In this document: positions 47,410 through 57,900 of the stretch, piece after piece
Layout: each line of letters begins with the position of its first letter
How positions within the stretch are numbered: the stretch's first letter is position 1
Assembly (NCBI GenBank): GCA_944474755.1
Contig: OX104115.1
Coordinates: 66,322,605 to 66,386,604, forward strand
Length of the DNA stretch: 64,000 bases
From: Limnoperna fortunei
Lineage: Eukaryota > Mollusca > Bivalvia > Mytilida > Modiolidae
Reading direction: 5' to 3'
Translations under genes and position numbers: made by a program
Notes under the pieces: generated by a model
Seen by the model: the letters and a program-made list of their open reading frames with translations, nothing else
Told to the model about the DNA's origin: nothing
Databases searched by the model: none

Positions 47410-48420
47410 AGTAACAAAAGGTATTCTTTATCATATTCCTTTCTGTCATCATATAAGGAAATATAAATGGTCCAAAGGCGACTCCAGTTGTAGACTGTAC
47501 TCTTTAAAATATACGGAAATCCATGTGGTCATGTAAGCGATTCAATTACAAAAACGCATACCAGTTTAATAAGTAATAAACGCGGTGATATTTGATTGAA
47601 CCCAGTAAGCAATGTTTCATCTATATTTAAAACAAGAACACGTTTACAAACAATCAATCGACGGGAAAAAGTCATGAACTAACGGGAACACAATTTCGAC
47701 TGCAATCGGCAAAAGTATGAAGTAGTGGGAAGGACAAAAAATTTAGCCTTTTATAGCGGTTACAATGAATTACCTTTTGTCGAGAAGGGGTCTCGGTGGC
47801 CGAGTGGTTAAGGTATTTCGTCTACTATTGATCACGTGGTATGTCAACACTGAGGTTGTGGGTTCGAGTCTCACTGCGGGCAGGGTGTACTCGACTCCAA
47901 TATTAATTGACATGGATTGCCAGTTTTCCTATCGAAGGTCGGCAGTTTTCTCCGGGTACTCCGGCTTCCTCCCTCAATAAAAACTGGACGCCATGAAAAA
48001 TTGCTGAAAGTAGCGTTAAACACCAAACAACCAACCAACCTTTTGTCGAGATTTACAAAATGGTCTTAAGCTTGCAAGGATCGTGGCACTCTCTAAACAC
48101 GTTAACCACTGTGGACCGAGGTAAGCGTGATACGCTAAACATAAACAAATCTGAGATTTTCTTTAATTGATTCATCTCCGTGAATATAAACAAAACGAAC
48201 ATTTTGAATTTGTAACCTACGCTCTAGGTTATATATTTGGTTTGTCTTTTTACCTGGTTTAGTTTTAGATATAAGCTGCATCACCAATTATTCACCTTTT
48301 TCTTTTATCAGAATGTGTCACTGAGTTGATATTAACGTCAAGATTAATAACTTCTTGTATCATTTTTAGTTTGACAAAATGAATTCACTCTCACTAACTT
48401 TTATTCCTTCAGTTGATATA
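47410..48420. repeat. diverged dispersed repeat, copy 2, split by a SINE
   Basis: It is the counterpart of 27560-28760: atggtccaaaggcgactcca, aatccatgtggtcatgtaag, tcgacgggaaaaagt and gccttttatagcggttacaa appear in the same order. After the SINE the repeat goes on with tgcaaggatcgtggcactct and tttttacctggttt, the latter also matching 18180-18290. Confidence 0.6.
47786..48037 (+). mobile_element. tRNA-headed SINE, full length
   Basis: Flanked by the 14-base duplication accttttgtcgaga (47772-47785 and 48038-48051). It has the best A-box (ctcggtggccgagtggttaa) and B-box (gggttcgagtctcac) of all copies. A short deletion removes the tatagct part before its 3' end. It is inserted in a dispersed repeat. 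Confidence 0.9.
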
Positions 48421-49130
48421 TTGATTGTTGTTTTACGTCCAGCAAGCAATATTTCAGCTATATTAATATAAGGATGTGAAAAATAGAAAAACTGGATTAT
48501 TGGAATGTATGAAACAATGGAATATTCTTTCCTTAATACTAAAACATTATCTCGTACAATAATATGTGCATATATACAGATAAAAAGAAAGCTAAAACGA
48601 TAAAGTTTATATATTACACTTCACCGTAAAATTAAATTTTACGATATAAATTAAATTCTTTTAAAAGCTGTAAAAATGTATCGTCTGCGACAGTTTTAAT
48701 CGACTTGAAATAAGTATCTATAGTATAGAAACGTTTTCGAATGTGGGCCACGTCAACACAGACCATCAAGACATGCTTAATAGTATATGAACTGTTGCAT
48801 AGTACATACTCGGGCCGTGGTTCTAACTATGATATAACTCGTCGACCTTGAAATATATTAAAATTTGTATGGCGAAGTAGTGGTTGGATCTTATTATGAA
48901 CTTCGAGATCCCAACCACTTTGCCATAACCTAGAATATATTTAAAAAGATAAAGGTTTAAAATCATTAAAAGGAATTTTACAATTAATGATATCATTACT
49001 TAAGGCATTCTTGGCCTCTTTATCCAGGACTTTGTTTTCCATGGATTCCTACATGGCTGGAAATCCAGAAACACACAACCTCTTTACCCAAAGTTGTCAA
49101 TATAAATTTGAATTATTTTTCAGAAAAACT
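48420..49130 (-). pseudogene. LINE remnant: RNase H part, C-terminus and complete 3' end
   Basis: On the minus strand an RNase H-like piece (GKEVVCFWISSHVGIHGK) near 49110-49060 is followed, in other frames, by DKEAKNALSNDIINCKIPF and LWQSGWDLEVHNKI. A clean 60-codon end at about 48811-48632 follows (LCNSSYTIKHVLMVC, then HIRKRFYTID, stop). RNase H next to a cysteine-histidine tail is typical of I/Jockey-like non-LTR elements. The 3' UTR ends at about 48420 with atatagctgaaatattgctt, then gacgtaaaacaacaatcaat. That end matches the 3' ends of the SINEs in this window. It is 5'-truncated and frameshifted, so inactive. Confidence 0.75.
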
Positions 49131-49139
49131 GGAATTCGT

Positions 49140-51115
49140 AGTCTTTCAGGTGGTGTCGATCACATCCCGCAGTAATGTTCAAACCAAACGCATCACTATT
49201 GACAGGCACGTTACCAATAATAGATTACCATTAGTTCTCGGAGGCTCCAAAATCTCGAATGAAAGACAAATGACATGCAGTGTGCTAGTGACAATGACTG
49301 AAGTAAATTTAATACATACTTATAGATCATATCGGCATAACATAACCATTACGCAGAAAATCATTTGCTTGCACTTTTTACATTAAAAAATGTCACATTT
49401 CATTTAAATGAAGTTTAGGGATTATAAAACAACTAATATGAATGAAATAGTAACATTTTGGCTATATGAAATTGTCATATTCGCGAAGCTTCGCCCCAGT
49501 CCCCTCGCCGAGTAGGTTTTGCTTCCATATCAGTTTATCCTCAGCTTCACATGGGAGGTTTTAATGATACAAGCAACGTATAGGTATCAATGTTCAAACT
49601 AAATAATATTTGTGTTAAAAATAAAATGTTCTAAATGTTTATTAATGTTGTTGACATATATCGCATATACATTGTATCTCAATTTTATATATTGATCGCG
49701 AATTCGATTCTATTATTATTGCAGGGATAATAAGATAATGCAAGAACTATTTGAATGGAGTCAGACATTTTCTGTATAAATGACCAAGGGTTAATGGATC
49801 TCAGTCATAGTTTGCTTCCTAAGCGTTTAGAAGCAATCGGTTAATAGGTTCGTGCGAAGTTTAAGTACGTCTGTTTTAAGTAATCATTCCTTTCAAAACT
49901 ACCTCTATTTTTAAAAAGGACGTCATTTTAACACGTACAAGGATGTACAGAATGATAACAATGTTGTTATAATTTAGATATGTGTTAACAGGATCCACTC
50001 TTAACCATAAAGACGACTAATTATATGAACTATTTACAACGAAGTTCAAAGATTATAACAATAGCATATGGTAAATGTCTGTGATATACTTATCAAATTC
50101 AAACAATAAATAAATGAAATGTTCAAATATTTGTCAGTTGTTTTGTATTTAGACATCCAGCTGTTGATTTAATGTTTAACATGTCACACGACCACTACTT
50201 TCTATTGTTATACTCCTGTTGACCAGATCATTAATTATATCAAACACGATAGTAGCATTTAGCTAATATGAATTTTGTCACAAAACTGTGAAAATTTTAG
50301 AATCTTCTACATAGTGTGTTTCCTGTGGGATACTTTGGTTCCCAATCGCGACTTAAGGTTTTAGTGTGAGCAACTAGAATTCCAGTAACGAAATATCTGT
50401 CACATACGTTTTCTCGTTTGTGTAAGACAACGGGCCCAATCGCAAGTTTATGGTTTATCATGTTTAAAATTTGTTCGTGATAACAATATCTACAATTTAA
50501 GATCAGTTTAATTTAATTTTTATAATGTAACATAAAAAATCACCTGCAGATTCTTTTATGTTGGACGTAAAGACATAATTTATCAACTGTAATTAAATAG
50601 AGTATATATCCTATTTGTTAATCAGTAAGACACAATTTAACATACTAGATTGAAGTAAATGTATTACTACAAGTCTCATTCCTACCCAATGTAAAATTTG
50701 TTATTTTAAACATAAAACATGTGCGTGAGAAGTCTGTAAACGCGGAAAAAACTTTCATATACTACCTCAGCTGTGGGAAAATGTGATAATTATGATGTTA
50801 AATGCTTTTGCATTAATGTTAAAGGGCTTAGTTATGACAATAATTACTTTAAAAAAACCAGATGTGTATATAGTATAATAAACAGTTTGATTTGTGCGTG
50901 TATTTTCCATTATTTTTTTTATTTTGTTGACGTATGGGATATACCAAGCTATGAAACTGCTGCCATTGTTAAATATATAATTTATAAAATATATATAAAA
51001 TATATAATTTTCCTTTCCCTGCCGTTCAGCTGACATTTCTAAAAGTCTAATTAATTAATTTAACACTTGTTCCAAATCATAGCATTGTAGAGAAAATTGA
51101 CATTGCGGTTTGTAG
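49140..51115. other. no gene recognised
   Basis: AT-rich sequence with no supported gene. Open frames on both strands at 50767-51036 overlap one another almost exactly and come from AT-rich, partly self-complementary sequence (atatataaaatatata near 50965-51010). Confidence 0.3.
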
Positions 51116-51117
51116 TC

Positions 51118-51370
51118 ATAGGTAGTTTTTCCTATTCCTGGATTTGACTTTTCCCTCGAAGGGTGTCTAATCAGAAGCAGGCACTGCTCACTCGTCCGGA
51201 GCACCTGAGTGCACCCATGGTTTTTATTGGGTTCAGGTTACTCTTTCTGTGTTTTATGTTTTTGGGGTTTTTTGTGTTGTGTTTGTCTATATCCGTAATT
51301 GTAGCTGTCCCTTGGCTTTTGACTATTGTTGTTCGGTCGGGTTTCTTTGCTATTTTCTTTTAACTTTTTT
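51118..51370 (+). repeat. dispersed mussel-type repeat, copy 2
   Basis: Inverse of part of 24260-24560: attcctggatttgacttttc, cggagcacctgagtgcaccc, atttgtct-atatccg and tgtagctgtcccttggc. The hydrophobic open frame at 51163-51363 (GFRLLFLCFMFLGFF) reappears in the other copies and reflects T-rich repeat sequence. Confidence 0.75.
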
Positions 51371-51930
51371 TGTGCCGAAACGTTCCGCCATGTCGGCAGT
51401 AAAACACTTTCCTATCTAGAAATATCGACCTCGTTTAACAGACAATATGGTCTTGAGTCAATACAGTCTGGAAATTTTGCCAGCTTTTAAAAAATTTTAC
51501 AGGTCTTTTCTGTAAAAGATAACACATAAGTATATTGCTACTATAATATATATTTATTTACATGGCATAAAATCGTGAGTCCGCTAGAAACTAATTTTCT
51601 TCGAAGAAAGATCGGCAACTGTTAAGCCGTATTAAAATCAAGACTAAACATAAACTTAAATGTAGATAAATAAAGATGTAAATGCAAGGGGAATATAAAT
51701 TGTATTTAACTATCTCACATTATTTAATAAAAGCGGTAAATTACTACAAAAATTGTTGAATAATGTCATGTTAACGTGGAAATTGTGACTGAAAAAGATA
51801 TCATTTAGACAAGTAACACATGTACAGATAAGAATAATTGTTTTTGCCCTTTTACCAAAAGTTGCATTCTCAGTGATCCTCCAATCAGTAACGTTATCCG
51901 CGTATCAATAAGAAAATCAATAGGTTTCGG

Positions 51931-51940
51931 TATATATAAG
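51931..51940 (+). promoter_or_regulatory. TATA box of the NTR/TIMP-like gene
   Basis: tatatataag stands 57 bases before the start codon. Transcription would begin near 51960-51970, giving a very short 5' UTR. The position and sequence are canonical, but tataaat nearby at 51943 is an alternative. Confidence 0.6.
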
Positions 51941-51987
51941 ATGTATAAATACAACTTCGACATCAGTGTTAGACGTACTCCTGCACT

Positions 51988-54900
51988 ATGTATCGTCTAC
52001 GATTGTCAGCTTTGTTTGTGTTGTGGTCTGTTCTTTCTACAGCAGGTAAAATATAATAACTATTATTTGCATTGCATTTTATGAACATTTATTTAATCGT
52101 CTCTTTAAATTAATTATAAGCACTGCTAAATGTCACTTCTATTGTCCTTTTTGAACAGCCTATTACCTGTAGATAAAAATAAATTGATTGATTCTTATAC
52201 TTTAAAAGACATTGACTGCATTGATATTATTTTGTTATATTTTTGTGAAGAAAAATTTTGCTTTCTTTCATACATACCTTTAAATTGATTTAGCAACGCG
52301 TCTAAGTTCAGTTTTTAATGCTCTAAATATTTGATTTATTTTTTGCCTCAAACTAAAATTGCTTGCATTACTGTTGGCATATATTATGTTAGAATGCCCC
52401 ATTTATCATATAAAATGTCGTCAAAGATACCAAGGTTAACAATTAATTATCATGTATATATATATATAAATCCAAAGTAAATTTTGTATACAGTTTATAT
52501 AATTGGCACATTAAATTCCAACACGACTAGAAGTTACACATGTAAACATTCATTCACCTGAATATCGTCGGAAGACGTGAAAGTACTTGTGAAATATAAT
52601 TATGTAACTGCTAGTCGTGTTGGAATTAAATGTGCCAATTATATATATATACTTTGGGATAAGAATTTGAAAAATTGTACTCGCAAGTTAAGTTTAGTCA
52701 CAGAAATAAACCCTGTTTTACTTCCAAAACTGTTAGAGATATTCCCTTCTATTAGTGATGTTTGTTGTAGCATGAAAATCAACACTAACGCTTACTTTTC
52801 TATTGGATTTTTGTAATAAAAAGGTAAAATATTGAATAAAGAAAAATGCAAGCAAAAAGCTACATAAAAGGGGATGAGTATGATTTTTAGTTACAGTTAT
52901 TAAAAAAGCAAGGACACAAATCGAACACAAGAGCAAAATTCCTGGTGTGATAACAAATCAGGATTCAAACACTTACGATGCGGAATATAAAACACTCCCA
53001 AAACAGTAATACAAAATACAGATTTAAAGCTCTAGATAAATGTTATTCATCCCTATTATCTTTATTATTACTTACGATATTACTGAAAAATGTCTGTGAT
53101 CTAATGACATCGTCTAACTATCTCAATTACACCAAAATGGTTACTTTCTTAAACAGATTCTCAATGTACCTTACCCGGAATCCTACAATCGTCTAGCTGG
53201 GAATACCGCGGTGGAGAAGGGAACAGACAAATTACTCTTACATTTGGATCTGCATACATGAACAACTTTGACTTATCTATAAGAGGACAAAGCGCAATTA
53301 TACGGAACTATGACTGTATCTCCAATCAGGACGACATCTACGTCTTCAAGTAAGTATACCTATATCCTGTGTTATGGTTTCTATTTAAAATGTGTTAAAT
53401 TCCACATTCAGAAATTTTAGCTTTATCATGGCCTCCAGTTTTTATTTGAAGCAGTAGTACACGATGAAAACCACACAATTGATTAGCAGCTCAAAACTTG
53501 CAATCGGAGTAAATTTTGGTTGGAGTAGAACACACACCTTACATGCAGTCTAGGTGTAAACATGCACGTGATAAATATTAGATGTCTAGTTCAATCACCA
53601 CTCGGTCAACGAGGCTCTTCGCGTTTCTGTTAGGATGAATCTCAGAAATGTGAGTGTTTCAGCAATCTATCTTCTTTACCGTTAAAGGGGTTCGTCTTCC
53701 AGTAAGTATGCATTACCAACCTTAACAAAGTCTTTTGTGTTCCGGGTAATCTAGACATACATCTTCAAGGTTTTTTATCCAGGCACATGCAGCTATATAT
53801 CTTAAACACCGACAAAATTGTTTGTGTTCGCGTAGGTATGCGTCGCCTTTTTCAATAAAAGTGCTCATGTATTTAGTAATTGGCCATCTCTAACCCCGAG
53901 ATCATGGTAGTGTTCAGGTACCAATACATCTCTAACGTTTAGAGTTGTTTGTGTTCCTGTAAGTAGGCATTTACAACCATATGAGCTTTTCTGTGTGCAC
54001 GTTCGTTTAAACTTCCAACCTTTTCAAGATATGTGTTAAGGTAAATCTCAAATGTTAACATCGCGTTTGTGTTTCTATATTATCATTTTTGATTTACTTG
54101 TCGATTGTGATAAACAAGCAAAACAGTGAATATTTCAAGTGAATGAAATCTTTGTAAGGATTTAGACTTTGAATGTTTTGTGGCCAATACGTGTAATTTT
54201 ATAAAAAGTCCAAATATTTTTAACTTCAATCTATAAAAAACTTTGTAAATTATTTTGTTCAATTGTTTTTTTTCTTTCAGGAGCCGTTCTTGCTTTTTTG
54301 ATTTGACCGAATTCGAAGATAGATGTTTGTATTTGTGTATGCGGTTGACCAAAGTGTCCGATGATTTATTATATTTTTACTTGTTATCAGGTAAATAATT
54401 GTTAAATGGTAATATAATTGACTGATTTTAAAATGATATTGTATTTTTATTTCGAACACATTTAGAAATGAATCATTTTTATAGGAAAAAATAGTTCTAA
54501 AGATACTAAATTGCAATTGTGTTTTTGTCAGGCTTACACAATATCACGTACTTCTTGTAAGACAATATTTATATTATACTTATGTTTGATTACTGCCATT
54601 ATGGCGTATGCAATATTGTAGAATATGTTATATAGATTTAACTGACCAAGATTTAAACGCCTTATCAGCTGATATTTTTGATGTTTGGTTTTTATCTGAT
54701 GGTAATCTGCGACCTCCTTTTCTGAACAGTTTAAACTAACAACTTACAGCATGAGACTTTTCACGAAACCCCAGTTTTAATTAAACAAATATGTTTAACT
54801 TCAGCCTTCGATTCTTTCATTGCCTATTTGATTCTTATACGGTTTAGCACTTATTTTAACTGTAAGGTTCGAGTCTGCCTGTCGTACTTCGTGGCTGCAG

Positions 54901-57900
54901 CCAGCTCTTACTAGTTTTCATAAAACACAATTTTCATGCAATAAAACTTCACGTATGTATACCAAATTAATTTATTCTTCTTTTGTTTGATGACTTTCCT
55001 TACTAAAAAAGAACAGAAATATGTGTTGAAGGTTTATTTCTGACCCGAGGTACAGAAATATCTCGAGATGTCCAGTTGGCGAGATATAAAGATATATTAT
55101 GTATGGTAAGGCAAGACTGGTAAATGTCAGATACCCAAGAGAAAACATTTTTGGTCCCCAACCAATGCTCTGCCAATTTGGAGATCGACAGAAATCTTTC
55201 ACCCGAGATTTTTCTATCTCTCCCTCTCAACGGAGTTTTATTCTTTTATTAATTTTTATTTAATTAAACACATGTGCTGTTTTGCTTATATCGAGAGTTA
55301 AAAGATTTTAACAAATAGTTAGCTACCATAAATGTAGTCTACCATCTACCATTTTGCAGAAAAAGTATTTTTTTTTATGTCTTTTGAGTTTAAGATTTTT
55401 TTGTATCGCCTTAGCACCTGTGATAGATACTTTTTGACTCAATTCTTTTTTTTCAGATCTAAATGGCTTGGTTCTGCCGACAGAACGAGTACTTATTCCA
55501 CCAGGTGATCGTACTCCATTAGATAACAGTCCTACGTGCAATTTTTGTAAATATACAACACCGATACCAGATTCTGATGTTCGTACTCTTCGACGAGTGG
55601 GATCGGGTACGTATCTTTTCCGATGGTATCATTAGACAATTTATACAAAATCCATATCGCATTTATAATATCGAATAGTAATTTTAACTCTTAATAGATT
55701 TGTGATTTAATTTTTGTGTGTTGTATTTTAATATGACAATTTTAATGTTTTTCATAGTCCCCAAGTTTTATTGCTCCGTGCAATTCAATTCATGACTGTA
55801 AAGTAGCCGCATTTGTTTTTGGTGGTATACGTCAGTGTTTTTTCTTTGCTTGTTTCCGTACATATATGTAAAATATAATTAAATATAAACTTATAACTTA
55901 AGTAAGAGTTTGAATAAAATAAAGAGACAAAACTATGCACACATTTTCTATACAGCCGCACGTAACAAATTACTGGCATAAATCTTAAATTGACAATTGC
56001 AATGTTAAACAAATTAAAACCATTACGTAATGTTATTGTCAAATAATATATTCTCTGATATTCCCCACCTTTATCGCATGCGTTGTTTACTAAAAATCTC
56101 TAGTGTCTACAAAGTTTCTATTGTTACTGTAATGTTATTTTGCAAAACATTGCTTTTATCATCCCAAACAATAAAAACTATTGTATTTGTAAACATTGCA
56201 AATTTGTATACACAATTTGTTAGAATGAGTGACATAAAGAGTATCTTAGAAATTAAAATACTACGTAACCGTGAAAGTTGTTGAGGAAATTTTTTGAAAT
56301 AACTTTTAATATTTTTTATTCATGCTAAAATAGGCAACACAAATAACTTGTTTATCATATATGCATGCAACATACATACATTATTATATTTGTTAATTTT
56401 CATACATTTTACATACTTATCAGTATTATCGAAATTTACTTAATTAAGATAGTACACATATAAGATAATGTGTATTATATGAATGCTTCTATGTGAACAG
56501 GGTCCTCGGTGGCCAAAGGGTTAAGGTAGCTACTATTAATCACCTCCAACACTGTGGGTTTAAGTATCGCTGCGCGCAAAGTGTAATCGACTTCCGACTT
56601 TATTGACAAGGATTGGTGTTAATTACCATTCAAGCAAATAATTTATTTGAACACTTGTCTCTAGTTCACATAAACATTTTTCTTTGTTGTATATAATAAA
56701 TATAAGTATAACTATTACGTGTAGTTGAGATCTAGTCTCTTTTTTCATAAAAGATTACAACCGTCAGAAGTCATTACAAAATTTTCAGGTAAAGTTTGTC
56801 CGGGTTTGAATGGGTTGTAACTGTAAGCGGCTAAAATTATCTAAAATTAAATTAGACAGAACCTTCATGTGTCGTACACAGCTCTACAATAGGAGGTAAC
56901 CACAACTAGAATGTATTCTTCGCGTAGCTGCAATGGACAGAAAATCAGAATCAGGATGCATACCCAATAGGCTTTAAACCAAAACCGAGAATTATCTTTT
57001 TCGATGCCATTGCAGGCAATAAACAATTGTTTGTTACTGCTCTACATATGAGTAACTGCTTCTTGTTTTGTTTCTTATATTTAGAATTTCTTTAATTTAA
57101 TATATATTGTGTTTTAGTATAATTTTATAGTTAGTTTGCTTTTAACAATAATTACTATTTATTCGTTTAGGTACAGGTGATTTAGTAATGTCGGGAATCA
57201 TGCCATGTAATCCCTGTCAGGAGACATGCAAAAGTGGTCAGCAGAATACGTCACTCTCAGGTGGTTTAGTGCCAGGCGGTGGTCAACAGAATACGTCACT
57301 CCCAGGTTATCCAGGTAATGTACAGACCACTACTGTATTGCTAGATAGGTTTATCCTTAATCTAAATTTAAACTTTATTTAATTAGTCGATTACCTTTAG
57401 ACCAACCATTTTGTTATTGGGTAATGGTGCGCTGACTCGTATGAGTTTTAACTTAAAAATTCTGCAAAACTAGACCTCAAAATATAATGTTTCAACCCCC
57501 ACTTTTGTAAGTTATTTTTGGATAAAAATGTATTCAATTTTATACAAAAAAAACCTAAAATTATGTCGAAACATGGTGTTGCTCTTCCAAAAGTATTAAA
57601 TAGAAATTCTTAACAGAAATATACAAAAATCTGTCATTATTAGGTCTATTTTTTACATTTGTTTATTTTTTTCAATTATAGATCCTTGTCAATGCAGCGC
57701 TCAAGATGTAAAAAATATTTATGCTAAACGGCAATTTGGTAAGATTGTAATTATAGCTTAAATTAATAAGAATTCAATTATTAGACTATAGATAGTCGCA
57801 TCACAAAATGGAATTTCCCTTATATGGTATTATGTTATTAGTCTTTGTCGATAGTCTGCTACTCAACGCAAGCAAAAGAAATTGATATGTGTTTTAAATA

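Noticed and set aside
50767..51036. Open frames on both strands over the same 260 bases
   Set aside because: The AT-rich, partly self-complementary sequence explains the paired frames. There are no motifs and no splice or promoter context.
51163..51363. Small membrane protein (GFRLLFLCFMFLGFF...)
   Set aside because: Near-identical hydrophobic frames occur at 61335-61547 (-) and 62555-62782 (+), all in copies of one T-rich dispersed repeat.
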